This document shows, one piece after another, positions 6,922-14,922 of a stretch of DNA of 16,472 nt. The notes under the pieces were generated by a model. That model ran no database searches, was not told the origin of the DNA, and saw only the letters and a program-made list of their open reading frames with translations. Both the position numbers and the translations under genes were made by a program. The DNA is from Cyclobacteriaceae bacterium. Its GTDB lineage: Bacteria; Bacteroidota; Bacteroidia; Cytophagales; Cyclobacteriaceae. The DNA lies in the NCBI GenBank assembly GCA_025363495.1, contig JANYDR010000347.1, positions 1-16,472 of the forward strand, read 5' to 3'. Positions within the stretch are counted from its first letter, which is position 1; the number at the start of each line of letters is the position of its first letter.

Positions 6922-7326
6922 TTAGAAATAAGGTATCAATACCTTTTGAAAGGCCTCCGGTGGGCGGCACGGACGGCCCGTTTTCTGGTTTACAAAGGCG
7001 AGGAGTGTTTCTCCACGATGGATCAGCTTGTCCTTTTCATTAAATATTTCATAATGAAATTTGATTCTTACCGATGGTTTTTCACGAATAGTCACGACTA
7101 TTTTCAATAGCTCATCATATAGTGCCGGCGAAAGAAACTCGGAGTGGTTTTCCAGCACTGGCATGATAATACCCATTGCCTCAAGTTCTTTGTACGTCAA
7201 TCCTAATTGCCGTAGACTTTCAACTCGTGCCACCTCATAATAGGACGCATAATTTCCATAATAGACATATTGCATCTGGTCTGTCTCGCTGTAACGTACA
7301 CGTATGTGAGTTTCAGATTTATACAT
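6922..7326 (-). CDS. YbgC/FadM-like acyl-CoA thioesterase (hotdog fold)
   Basis: A 134-residue single-domain hotdog (4HBT) protein, normal length for the YbgC/FadM group that hydrolyses acyl-CoA thioesters. The active-site region is RVRYSETDQMQYVYYGNYASYYEVAR, with the conserved Asp16 in the position of the YbgC catalytic Asp (D-x-x-x-x-V-Y). The later VTIREKPSVRIKFHYEIFN and ETLLAFVNQKTGRPCRPP segments are also typical. The protein is cytoplasmic with no signal peptide. Its ATG (7326-7324) overlaps the mltG stop by one base (TAATG), which fixes the start and suggests translational coupling. Substrate chain length is not readable. Association with an envelope gene recalls E. coli ybgC beside tol-pal, but that is only analogy. 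Confidence 0.9.
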   Translation of the reverse strand: MYKSETHIRVRYSETDQMQYVYYGNYASYYEVARVESLRQLGLTYKELEAMGIIMPVLENHSEFLSPALYDELLKIVVTIREKPSVRIKFHYEIFNEKDKLIHRGETLLAFVNQKTGRPCRPPEAFQKVLIPYF

Positions 7327-8387
7327 TATTTCTTTTTCCGTTTCAGTGCCGCGCCCTTCGCCATCTCGATAGTCAGAGCCTGCTGGTATTTAGTGGCGTT
7401 GATGTTATGATCATGAAGATTTACAGCAAAGTTGTGATACCCCGAAAAATCCTCGCGTGCACACATATAAATGAAATTGCTTTTAACGTAATGCAGCACC
7501 GCTTCAATATTGGATATCGAAGGCATGTTTATCGGACCTGGAGGGAGGCCAGCATATTTGTAAGTATTGTAAGGTGATTCAATTTCCTTGTGCTCATTTA
7601 GCACCCGCTTAATTGCAAAATCACCAGCGGCATATACTAATGTCGGATCCGCTTGCAATGGAATATCTCTTTTTAAACGATTAATGTAAAGTCCAGCAAC
7701 CTTTGGAGCTTCGTCCTGCTTGATTGTCTCAGCCTGAACAATCGATGCGAGAATAGACACTTCAATTGGCGTAAGGCCAATAGCAGAAGCCTGTAATTTT
7801 CTTTCTTCGGACCAAAATCTTACGTACTCACCGTGCATTCGTTCAACCAAATCCTCAGGGACAACATTATAATAAACCTGGTACGTATTTGGAATAAACA
7901 TACAGAGTATATTCTGTTGAGTGAATCCATCCTGGTTTGTTGAAATAAATTTATCGATTGCATTTTCAAACTCCTCCACCGTCACACCTGTGTTCTTTGT
8001 AATCTTATCATACAGTTCTGGCAAAAGCCGGACGTTTGTAAACGTGACTTTGATTGGCTCGCGTCTTCCTCCCATCAGTGCATTAATGGCGGCCAGGTTG
8101 GTCGTATTACTACGTAGCATATAACGCCCTGGCTGAACAGCTTTGTCAAAACCCTTTAATCTTGCGAGGAAGCCAAATGACACCATATCATTGACGTAAT
8201 TGCCTTCGCCTAATTCCCTTAAAACTTCACGATAGCTCGTCCCGGACCGAATTACAAACAATCTGTCTTCACGTTCCAGAAGTATGTTTGGTGTATAAAT
8301 AATCTGGTAAGCGTAAAATGAAAAGGAGATCATCAGCATTGAACTGACCAAAAACGCTATTAATTTTATTCTTTGTCGTTTTTCCAT
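7326..8387 (-). CDS. mltG: Endolytic murein transglycosylase MltG
   Basis: A 353-residue MltG (YceG-like) protein that cuts nascent peptidoglycan strands and is thought to terminate glycan polymerisation. The start is ATG 8387 (MEKRQRIKLI). A longer frame reaches 8510, but its extra 41 residues are unlike the family and cover an intergenic repeat. An N-terminal basic stretch and membrane anchor (about 8-30) place the rest in the periplasm. The catalytic region reads ASIVQAET (Glu220 as the likely catalytic acid), followed by APKVAGLYINRLKRDIPLQADPTLVYA and later SPYNTYKYAGLPPGPINMPS, all family signatures. A LysM-like N-terminal region (SGTSYREVLRELGEG) is also present. First gene of the mltG-thioesterase-yihY cluster, with its stop overlapping the next start. 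Confidence 0.95.
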   Translation of the reverse strand: MEKRQRIKLIAFLVSSMLMISFSFYAYQIIYTPNILLEREDRLFVIRSGTSYREVLRELGEGNYVNDMVSFGFLARLKGFDKAVQPGRYMLRSNTTNLAAINALMGGRREPIKVTFTNVRLLPELYDKITKNTGVTVEEFENAIDKFISTNQDGFTQQNILCMFIPNTYQVYYNVVPEDLVERMHGEYVRFWSEERKLQASAIGLTPIEVSILASIVQAETIKQDEAPKVAGLYINRLKRDIPLQADPTLVYAAGDFAIKRVLNEHKEIESPYNTYKYAGLPPGPINMPSISNIEAVLHYVKSNFIYMCAREDFSGYHNFAVNLHDHNINATKYQQALTIEMAKGAALKRKKK

Positions 8388-8477
8388 AAGATAATGAGGG
8401 GTAAAAATAATAAAACGCAGTTGGATCGAAAGGGTTAGTTTTTTTGCAACAAGACGCTTTTTAGCTGGGAAAATATA

Positions 8478-8555
8478 ACCACGAAAGTCACGAGGACACA
8501 AAGAAGACACGATCGTCTTATTGGTGCCTTCCTAGTGGCTTCGTGACTTCGTGGT
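8478..8555. repeat. Imperfect inverted repeat of CACGAA-type 8-bp units
   Basis: In the 299-base divergent gap between mltG and the yciO-like gene, ACCACGAAAGTCACGAGG (8478-8495) is nearly the reverse complement of the sequence at 8535-8555, where two exact-period units CTTCGTGA and CTTCGTGG lie. One base of slippage and a few mismatches break the symmetry. A weaker related stretch (TTTCGTGTCTTTGTCGC) lies at about 8637-8653. It resembles the degenerate CTTCGTGG-type repeats often seen between bacterial genes. The rest of the gap, 8388-8477, is AT-rich with no clear element. Confidence 0.6.
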
Positions 8556-8686
8556 AAAATTGTCAATTGTTAAAGCCCTAGGTGAAAACCTGCCACAAAA
8601 GCACTACATCAATTTTTCGATTGGCCTTCTTTATGATTTCGTGTCTTTGTCGCATCTCTTATCATTATCTTTATGTTTATATTAAA

Positions 8687-9310
8687 ATGCAAGCCGAGCT
8701 ACTAAAAATACATCCTGACAATCCCGAGCCCCGTAAAATCAAACACGCGGTAGAGATATTACAGAATGGAGGTGTGATCATTTATCCCACTGACACTGTC
8801 TATGGAATTGGTTGTGATTTATTCAATAGACGCGCCGTCGAGAAACTTGTACAAGTCCAAAAAATAAAACCTCAAAAACTAAATCTGTCTTTCATCTGCT
8901 CTGACGTAAGTCATATATCAGAATTTGTTACACGGATTGAAACTCCGGAATTTAAAATCCTCAAACGCACCTTACCGGGCCCATTCACTTTTATCTTTGA
9001 GTCAAGCAGTCTGGTGCCAAAAATTCTGGGGATAAATAAAAAAACAGTGGGCATTCGTATACCACAACATAATATTCCTCTTGAAATTGTCAAGATGTTA
9101 GGCAATCCATTAATCACTTCATCGGTAAAAGATGATGATGAAATAAAAGAATACACTACTGATCCGGAAGAAATTTTTGAAGATTTTAAAAATCTGGTGG
9201 ACCTGGTGATTGATGGTGGGATGGGTGGAAATGTTCCATCTACGATAGTTGACTTTACCTCAGGAGAAGCGGTGGTGACGAGAGAAGGGTTGGGACGTTT
9301 AGAAGACTAA
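8687..9310 (+). CDS. yciO: YrdC/Sua5-domain protein of the YciO type
   Basis: A 207-residue protein of the YrdC/Sua5 fold. The start is ATG 8687, because the opening KIHPDNPEPRKIKHAVEILQNGGVIIYPTDTVYGIGCD aligns with the YciO N-terminus (IHPDNP... GGVIVYPTD), while the 35 upstream codons from 8582 cover repeat-like sequence. Later conserved parts include LPGPFTFIFE, KKTVGIRIPQHNIP, LGNPLITSS, DPEEI, VDLVIDGG and TREGLG. Sua5/TsaC make threonylcarbamoyl-AMP for tRNA t6A37; YciO is a paralogue whose in vivo role is not settled. It is therefore uncertain whether this gene supplies t6A. It lacks the C-terminal Sua5 domain. The stop codon lies inside a heptamer array. Confidence 0.87.
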   Translation: MQAELLKIHPDNPEPRKIKHAVEILQNGGVIIYPTDTVYGIGCDLFNRRAVEKLVQVQKIKPQKLNLSFICSDVSHISEFVTRIETPEFKILKRTLPGPFTFIFESSSLVPKILGINKKTVGIRIPQHNIPLEIVKMLGNPLITSSVKDDDEIKEYTTDPEEIFEDFKNLVDLVIDGGMGGNVPSTIVDFTSGEAVVTREGLGRLED

Positions 9311-9353
9311 AGATTAGAGATTAGAGATCAAAGATTAAAGACCAAAGATCAGG
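9305..9353. repeat. Seven-unit heptamer array overlapping the yciO stop codon
   Basis: Seven consecutive 7-bp units with consensus GAYYARA begin at 9305, 9312, 9319, 9326, 9333, 9340 and 9347. The first unit, GACTAAA, supplies the last Asp codon and stop (GAC TAA) of the yciO-like gene. This is the clearest of several short-period arrays at gene borders in the window. Confidence 0.85.
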
Positions 9354-9374
9354 GCAAAACGATTTCGTGTTACA

Positions 9375-10040
9375 ATGCGAACGCTTCAGGATTCTCAACT
9401 TCTCAATTCTCAACTTCTGATTGAGCTTCATTTCCTTCCATCAATAGAATATTTCTGCGCACTGGATTCCTTCGATAAAATCATCATCGAAAAGCATGAA
9501 CATTTTACCAAACAAAGTTTTCGCAACCGCTGTTATATTCTTACCTCCAACGGAACCGAACGTTTGACAATCCCGTTGATAGCTAATCACAAAAAAGTCA
9601 TGATCACTGACGTAAAGATTGATTATACCATCCGGTGGCGAACCAATCTTTGGCGGACACTGGAGTCGGCGTACGCCAGGTCACCCTTCTTCGAATATTA
9701 TGCAGATGATCTCAGAAAAGAATTATTTCTTTCCAATGCCTACTTATATGATTTGAACACTCGTCTCCTGTCAATGTGTCTGCAATGGCTGAAGTGGAGC
9801 AAAATCGTATCGGAAAGTGTGGCGTATGAGAAAACTACGCCATTGGAAATCTCAGACATGAGAAGTCTGATTTCAGCCAAAAAAGACTTTTTATCAAGGG
9901 AAATCTACCAGTCCCAACCTTATCAGCAGGTTTTTGGCAGCAACTTTGCTCCTAACCTCAGCCTGATCGACTTGGTGTTTTGCGAGGGGCCCGGTGCTGC
10001 TGCCCTGATCAAAGCCTCCCGGAAGAAATTGAACAAATAA
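9375..10040 (+). CDS. WbqC-family protein
   Basis: A 221-residue member of the WbqC family, named after a gene in O-antigen clusters; biochemical function is not established. Recognisable parts are LLIELHFLPSIEYFCALDSFDKIIIEKHEHFTKQSFRNRCYI, the TNGTERLTIPL-type segment (here TSNGTERLTIPLI), TNLWRTLESAYARSPFFEYY and the C-terminal SLIDLVFCEGP. There is no signal peptide or membrane segment. The ATG at 9375 is the only plausible conventional start. The first 15 or so residues (with DSQLL and NSQLL) are encoded by a 15-bp tandem repeat and precede the conserved domain. It lies 64 bases after the yciO-like gene. The family call is good; the pathway here is unknown, and no glycan genes are nearby. 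Confidence 0.88.
   Translation: MRTLQDSQLLNSQLLIELHFLPSIEYFCALDSFDKIIIEKHEHFTKQSFRNRCYILTSNGTERLTIPLIANHKKVMITDVKIDYTIRWRTNLWRTLESAYARSPFFEYYADDLRKELFLSNAYLYDLNTRLLSMCLQWLKWSKIVSESVAYEKTTPLEISDMRSLISAKKDFLSREIYQSQPYQQVFGSNFAPNLSLIDLVFCEGPGAAALIKASRKKLNK
9391..9420 (+). repeat. 15-bp tandem duplication in the wbqC-like 5' end
   Basis: ATTCTCAACTTCTCA (9391-9405) is followed directly by ATTCTCAACTTCTGA (9406-9420), differing at one of 15 bases. It lies inside the reading frame and encodes two SQLL motifs (DSQLL, NSQLL). Its alternating 7/8-base TTCT spacing resembles the intergenic arrays, suggesting that repeat DNA became part of the coding sequence. Confidence 0.85.
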
Positions 10041-10064
10041 AATTCATCCGGTGTTTAATCTTTA

Positions 10065-10085
10065 ATCGTTTGGATGGTAAACGAT
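10065..10085. promoter_or_regulatory. 7-bp perfect hairpin between the wbqC-like gene and clpC
   Basis: ATCGTTT (10065-10071) and AAACGAT (10079-10085) form a perfect stem around a 7-base loop. Two copies of TTTAATC (10054-10067) sit beside it. No T-run follows, so an intrinsic terminator is unlikely. It lies upstream of the clpC promoter candidate and could be an operator or a weak transcript end. Confidence 0.35.
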
Positions 10086-10102
10086 TGCAGGCCGAAAGCC
10101 AG

Positions 10103-10133
10103 TTGCATTTGAAACATCATCAACTTACATTTA
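10103..10133 (+). promoter_or_regulatory. Candidate Bacteroidota-type promoter for clpC
   Basis: TTG at 10103-10105 and TACATTTA at 10126-10133 are 20 bases apart. This resembles the -33 (TTTG) and -7 (TAnnTTTG) pattern of primary sigma promoters in this phylum, with the last G of the -7 box missing. It would start transcription about 20 bases before the clpC start codon, giving clpC its own transcript. Confidence 0.5.
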
Positions 10134-10148
10134 TAACACACAAAAAAG

Positions 10149-10153
10149 AGGAG
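10149..10153 (+). promoter_or_regulatory. Strong Shine-Dalgarno sequence before clpC
   Basis: AGGAG, inside AGAGGAGA, stands seven bases before the ATG at 10161. It fixes this start. It is unusual here: I see no comparable sequence before tldE, the M20 gene, mltG, yihY, the yciO-like or the wbqC-like gene. Confidence 0.75.
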
Positions 10154-10160
10154 ACCCCGC

Positions 10161-12710
10161 ATGGAAGCAAAATTCTCTAACCGCGTTAAAGAGGTGATCT
10201 CCCTCAGCCGTGAGGAAGCCCTTCGGTTGGGACACGATTACATTGGAACAGAGCACTTGGTACTAGGCATGATTCGCGAAGGCGAAGGAGTGGCTGTAGG
10301 TGTTTTGAAAAAGCTGGGTGTGCCTATTGACGAGCTCCGTGGAGAGATTGAGAAAATCTCCAAAGGAACTGCCACACACCAGGTAAAAAATCTCTCAAAT
10401 ATTCCGTTGACCCGCGCTTCCGAAAAGGTACTTAAGATCACGTATCTGGAGGCAAAGGTATTTAAGGCGCAGCTGATTGGAACTGAGCATTTGTTGCTCT
10501 CCATCCTGCGTGATCCAGACAATCTCGCAACACAGATTTTAAACAAGTTTGACGTGGCTTACGACGTGGTAAAAGAAATGCTCGAATATCAACACGATCA
10601 GCCGATGGCTTCTCAAGACACGGATGATCCCGATGATGATTCTTCCAAAATGTTTGGAAACGCGGGAGGATCAGGTGCTGGCAATGCCGGCAAAGAAAAA
10701 AAAGGAATTGAAAAATCACGCACACCGGTACTTGATAATTTCGGTCGCGATCTGACCAAGCTTGCTGAAGACAACAAGCTCGACCCGATAGTTGGCCGTG
10801 AAAAAGAAATCGAACGCGTAGCTCAAATTCTTTCCCGTAGAAAAAAGAACAATCCTATTTTGATTGGTGAACCCGGTGTTGGTAAAACCGCTATTGCGGA
10901 AGGACTTGCACTGCGTATCATTCAGAAAAAAGTTTCACGTGTGCTTTTCGGCAAACGTGTAGTAACGCTTGACCTTGCATCTCTGGTGGCTGGCACAAAA
11001 TACCGCGGTCAGTTTGAAGAACGCATGAAAGCAGTAATGAATGAATTGGAGAAATCACAAGACGTGATCCTTTTCATTGATGAGCTTCATACAATTGTTG
11101 GTGCAGGTGGTGCCTCTGGTTCCCTTGATGCATCAAATATGTTCAAACCTGCGCTGGCGCGCGGTGAGATACAATGTATCGGCGCAACAACACTTGATGA
11201 ATATCGTCAGTACATTGAAAAAGATGGAGCATTGGCCCGTCGTTTCCAAATGGTAATGGTTGACTCCACTACCGTTGAAGAAACTATTCAGATTCTGGAC
11301 AACATTAAGGAGAAGTACGAGGACCATCATCATGTTACCTACACCAAGGAAGCAATTGATGCCTGCGTAAAACTTTCTGATCGTTATATCAGTGATCGTT
11401 TTCTTCCGGATAAAGCCATCGACGTATTAGACGAAGCAGGTGCCCGTGTTCACATGAATAACATTCATGTGCCGGATGATATCGTGAAGTTTGAAGACGC
11501 GATCGAAGACGTGAAGAAAGAAAAGAACCGCGTTGTAAAAAGTCAGAAATATGAAGAGGCTGCTCAGCTTCGTGATAAGGAAAAGAAGCTGATTGAACAA
11601 CTGGATCTTGCAAAGGCTCGCTGGGAAGAAAAGACCCGTACGGAGAAATATACCGTTACTGAAGATAACGTTGCCGATGTTATTGGTATGATGACAGGCA
11701 TTCCTACCAATCGCATTGCACAAAAAGAAAGCAACAAGTTGCTGAATATGTCCAATGAGTTGGCGTCAAAAGTGATTGGACAGGATGAAGCTATCAAGAA
11801 GCTTACAAAAGCAATTCAACGTACTCGCGTTGGATTGAAGGATCCTAAAAAACCAATAGGATCTTTTGTATTCCTTGGACCGACTGGTGTTGGAAAGACA
11901 GAATTAGCAAAAGTTCTGGCGATGTATCTCTTTGATAAGGAGGATGCATTGGTACGTATCGATATGAGCGAGTACATGGAGAAATTCTCCGTTTCACGTC
12001 TCGTAGGTGCGCCTCCCGGATATGTTGGATACGAGGAGGGCGGACAGCTTACTGAAAAAGTAAGACGCAAACCTTACAGTGTTGTGTTGCTGGACGAAAT
12101 TGAAAAAGCTCATCCGGATGTATTCAACATTTTACTTCAGGTGCTTGATGACGGAATTCTCACCGATGGTCTAGGTCGTCGGGTCGATTTCAGAAATACG
12201 ATTATCATCCTGACTTCCAACATTGGTGTTCGTGATCTGAAAGATTTCGGAGCAGGTATTGGTTTTGCTTCTAAATCGAAACAGGCAAACGAAGAAGAGA
12301 TCATGAAGAGCACAATTCAAAGTGCTTTGAAGAAAGCCTTCTCTCCTGAATTCCTGAATCGTTTGGATGATGTGATCATCTTCAATTCACTGTTGCGTGA
12401 AAACATTCATAAGATCATTGATCTTACGCTTGGCAAGTTGTTCACCCGCATCAACGCGCTTGGTTATAATGTAGAACTTACCGATAAGGCAAAGGACTTC
12501 CTGGCGGAAAAAGGATATGATCACCAGTTCGGAGCTCGTCCGTTGAACAGGGCAATTCAGAAATATCTGGAAGATCCTGTTGCAGAAGAAATTCTGAAGG
12601 GCGAAATCGAAGAAGGAGGTACGATCATGGCGGATCACGATGGCAAGAGCGAAGTGCTCACAATCAAAGTGAAGAAAGCCAAGGCATCTCCGAAAGAGAA
12701 AAATAGTTAA
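10161..12710 (+). CDS. clpC: ATP-dependent Clp protease ATPase subunit ClpC
   Basis: An 849-residue Hsp100 unfoldase that feeds substrates to ClpP. Two Clp_N repeats occupy about residues 1-140, followed by an acidic/glycine-rich linker (about 150-180). AAA-1 has Walker A GEPGVGKT (236-243) and Walker B LFIDE (Asp307-Glu308). A UVR-type coiled middle segment around KYEEAAQLRDKEKKLIEQL (from about 450) marks ClpC rather than ClpA or ClpB. AAA-2 has Walker A GPTGVGK (573-579) and Walker B LLDE (Asp645-Glu646), followed by the D2-small domain with FGARPLNRAIQKYLEDP. An IGF tripeptide in GAGIGFASK is a likely ClpP-binding loop. No ctsR, mcsA or mcsB is adjacent, unlike the Bacillus operon. It has its own candidate promoter, strong ribosome binding site and terminator, so it is probably monocistronic. 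Length and motifs are normal and apparently complete. Confidence 0.97.
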   Translation: MEAKFSNRVKEVISLSREEALRLGHDYIGTEHLVLGMIREGEGVAVGVLKKLGVPIDELRGEIEKISKGTATHQVKNLSNIPLTRASEKVLKITYLEAKVFKAQLIGTEHLLLSILRDPDNLATQILNKFDVAYDVVKEMLEYQHDQPMASQDTDDPDDDSSKMFGNAGGSGAGNAGKEKKGIEKSRTPVLDNFGRDLTKLAEDNKLDPIVGREKEIERVAQILSRRKKNNPILIGEPGVGKTAIAEGLALRIIQKKVSRVLFGKRVVTLDLASLVAGTKYRGQFEERMKAVMNELEKSQDVILFIDELHTIVGAGGASGSLDASNMFKPALARGEIQCIGATTLDEYRQYIEKDGALARRFQMVMVDSTTVEETIQILDNIKEKYEDHHHVTYTKEAIDACVKLSDRYISDRFLPDKAIDVLDEAGARVHMNNIHVPDDIVKFEDAIEDVKKEKNRVVKSQKYEEAAQLRDKEKKLIEQLDLAKARWEEKTRTEKYTVTEDNVADVIGMMTGIPTNRIAQKESNKLLNMSNELASKVIGQDEAIKKLTKAIQRTRVGLKDPKKPIGSFVFLGPTGVGKTELAKVLAMYLFDKEDALVRIDMSEYMEKFSVSRLVGAPPGYVGYEEGGQLTEKVRRKPYSVVLLDEIEKAHPDVFNILLQVLDDGILTDGLGRRVDFRNTIIILTSNIGVRDLKDFGAGIGFASKSKQANEEEIMKSTIQSALKKAFSPEFLNRLDDVIIFNSLLRENIHKIIDLTLGKLFTRINALGYNVELTDKAKDFLAEKGYDHQFGARPLNRAIQKYLEDPVAEEILKGEIEEGGTIMADHDGKSEVLTIKVKKAKASPKEKNS

Positions 12711-12752
12711 TCATTCGTTGGCAAACACCAACGACAGCGTTTTAAAATTCAA

Positions 12753-12780
12753 GAAGAGGCGGGTAATACCGCCTTTTTTT
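12753..12780 (+). terminator. Intrinsic terminator of clpC
   Basis: AGGCGG (12757-12762) and CCGCCT (12769-12774) form a 6-bp GC-rich stem around GTAATA, extendable by A-U and G-U pairs. It runs straight into seven T residues (12774-12780). It lies 43 bases after the clpC stop on the same strand. Confidence 0.88.
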
Positions 12781-12819
12781 ATGTCCATTTCTTTCTAAGG
12801 GGACGTAAGCCCAAATGGC

Positions 12820-12832
12820 ATCCCTTCGGGAT
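12820..12832. repeat. Small REP-like hairpin between convergent genes
   Basis: ATCCC-TTC-GGGAT is a 5-bp stem with a 3-base loop, 23 bases beyond the vWA gene's stop codon. It resembles short CCCGAAGGG-type intergenic elements that I associate with this phylum. It could also help end the minus-strand transcript, but no T-run follows on that strand. Confidence 0.35.
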
Positions 12833-12855
12833 TAGTACCTTAATAGACGACTATG

Positions 12856-14919
12856 TTAATACGCTCCTAAAAACTTGCGCAAGAACCACTCAAGAGAAAT
12901 GAGCGCCAACAATAAAAAGAAAACCAATTTTAAATTTATCAACGGATGAAATGATTCTTCCGAATGAATGATACTCTTCACCTCAGTTGCAGAAAGATCG
13001 GATGTAAGCTTATTAACATCCGAAAGTTTATAAAACTTACCTCCGGTGTTTTCTGCTAATTGACGAAGCAACCCAAAATCTGCCGTCAGGTTCTGCTCTT
13101 CCTGATTTTGTTCTGTCAATAAAAACTCACCCCGAGCTTCTTCTTTCTTACCATTCAACTCAGTAGATGCTCGGAAACGATATACTCCTTCTTTCAATCC
13201 ACCAATCCGATAGCGGGTATTTCCCACACCCGTCACGTACTGATAGTTGGTTATCTTACCTTGTTCATCCCTTAGTTCAAGATCAATCGTGTTTCCATAA
13301 ACAGGTTCAAAGAGGTCATTGTAAACCTGACTCTCAATTGCAACAGGCCCATCACTTGTAAACTCTTGTTGAATTGGGAAGCTGCGAAACTTGCGTCTAT
13401 CATCCTGAGTGCTTAAATATTGAAGCAGTTTAGAAAACAATTCATCAAATGAACTTGTCTTTTCAGTTTCCTGGAATTCACTTAATCGCCATTTCCAAAG
13501 CCCCTCGCCTGCCATGACCGCAATCTTTTGTTGATCATCTTCGAGCGTAAATAGTAAAGGTCGATCTGTAATTACACTGCCTATGCGCTGCTGTAAAATA
13601 GTCTTTGCAGTAACAGGAAATGAAAATTTACCGAAGGGGACCTGCACGGGAGGATATCGGGAAATGTTAGTATTCAAATCATCGGAAAAACCCAGATCAT
13701 GAAAATTGGGATTGAGTACTGCCTGCACTTCATCGCGTTGGGTCGATACATCAAAACTCAGCGACAGCCCTGCCGCAGGAATTGAGCGAAGTGATGTTTT
13801 TTGACCAATCACCAGCAAAACGGAGGTCTTTGCTTTCAGGAAAGACGTAAGCAACGCTGTAGTTTTACCTTCTGCGTCAGGACTTTGATGAGCAATTAAT
13901 AAATCAATTTTACCTGGTTGCAATAAAGCATGATCAGCTTCTTCCACTCCCGGTATATGTAGAATAAATTCGTAGTTGGGATTTTTTTCAACCACGGTTC
14001 TAAGTGCCTTTATATCAGGATGTGGTGAACGTGCCAGCATAAGGATTTTCTTTCTTCCTTCCACCACCTCAACAAATGCACTTGCCCTGTTATTTTTAAA
14101 ATTAGTTTCTCCTGCTACACTCTCTACACGGATTTCGAGCCTCTGAATACCTTGTATACCAGCCTCGACCTGAAAATCAAAATCAAGCAGGGGTTTTACA
14201 CCGGAATTTTTCTTCTGTTGTTGTAATACTTTTCCCTGTTGCAATACTGTCACTGTGATTTCCTGATTGGGGAGCCCGGTAATACTTACTTCTGCCCGAA
14301 GCGGAAATTTATTTCCCTGATAGACAATGCGATTATAGTCTACATTTTTCAGAACAACATCTGCACGTCTTGTGGTATCACCGATACCAATTGTATAAAC
14401 CGGGATTCTCAACGGCAAATACAATGGTGAAAGGCCATTATTATATATCCCGTCGGATACCAGTACGATCCCCGCAAGGTTCTTGCCTTCATACCGGTTA
14501 ACAGTCTCGCGTAAAGCAGAAGCGAGGTCAGAAGAAGTTCCGGTAAAATAAATACTATCAGAAGTTCCTGTCAGACTGCTCCATTCAACGCTGCGATCGT
14601 TTTTCTTTAAAGAGGCGTCTGCTTGCCGAAGAGTAGATATTATTTTAGAAGAGTCTGCTGTTTCTTTGATTGATCTTGAATTGTCTATTAAAAATACCAG
14701 AGAAGGTTTTTCAAACATATTCTCCGTTTGCTTGAGAATCGGACCGAGCAACAGGAGTAACAACACAGTGGCGAGGATTGTCCGAAGAGAAAAAAGCAGA
14801 CGATTAATTGACTTGCTCCACGTATATTTTGCTGTGTACAATAAAAAAGCATAGCCTACTCCAAGTGCCAGGCACAGTAAAAAATAAAATGGTGAGTATT
14901 CGAAGATAATGCGCTGCAC
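12856..14919 (-). CDS. Large membrane-anchored von Willebrand A-domain protein
   Basis: A 687-residue protein with a GTG start at 14919; the next Met is residue 68, beyond both N-terminal membrane segments (about 11-30 and 43-62), so GTG is needed. A von Willebrand A domain follows, with MIDAS DNSRS (Asp79, Ser81, Ser83) and a later IVLVSDGIYNNG. The middle (about 290-390, with ILMLARSPHPD, IDLLIAHQSPD and SVLLVIGQ) resembles a class I glutamine-amidotransferase-like fold. The protein has only one Cys, in the first membrane segment, so this part cannot be a Cys-based amidotransferase. A last membrane segment (about 664-681) is at the C-terminus; most of the protein is probably periplasmic. 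It resembles proteins related to the BatA group in Bacteroidota and is likely a binding or scaffold protein. It starts 48 bases after the rarA stop. Confidence 0.8.
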   Translation of the reverse strand: MQRIIFEYSPFYFLLCLALGVGYAFLLYTAKYTWSKSINRLLFSLRTILATVLLLLLLGPILKQTENMFEKPSLVFLIDNSRSIKETADSSKIISTLRQADASLKKNDRSVEWSSLTGTSDSIYFTGTSSDLASALRETVNRYEGKNLAGIVLVSDGIYNNGLSPLYLPLRIPVYTIGIGDTTRRADVVLKNVDYNRIVYQGNKFPLRAEVSITGLPNQEITVTVLQQGKVLQQQKKNSGVKPLLDFDFQVEAGIQGIQRLEIRVESVAGETNFKNNRASAFVEVVEGRKKILMLARSPHPDIKALRTVVEKNPNYEFILHIPGVEEADHALLQPGKIDLLIAHQSPDAEGKTTALLTSFLKAKTSVLLVIGQKTSLRSIPAAGLSLSFDVSTQRDEVQAVLNPNFHDLGFSDDLNTNISRYPPVQVPFGKFSFPVTAKTILQQRIGSVITDRPLLFTLEDDQQKIAVMAGEGLWKWRLSEFQETEKTSSFDELFSKLLQYLSTQDDRRKFRSFPIQQEFTSDGPVAIESQVYNDLFEPVYGNTIDLELRDEQGKITNYQYVTGVGNTRYRIGGLKEGVYRFRASTELNGKKEEARGEFLLTEQNQEEQNLTADFGLLRQLAENTGGKFYKLSDVNKLTSDLSATEVKSIIHSEESFHPLINLKLVFFLLLALISLEWFLRKFLGAY

Positions 14920-14922
14920 GTT

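Noticed and set aside
8388..8510. 41-residue N-terminal extension of mltG
   Set aside because: The extension is unlike MltG proteins and covers intergenic repeat DNA; ATG 8387 precedes the expected basic stretch and membrane anchor.
8646..8673. TTTG and TATCTTTA as a promoter for the yciO-like gene
   Set aside because: The 16-base spacing is shorter than the usual 19-21 and the start point would nearly coincide with the ATG; support is too weak to list.
8582..8686. 35-residue N-terminal extension of the yciO-like gene
   Set aside because: The YciO homology begins at the ATG at 8687, and the upstream part includes repeat-like sequence.
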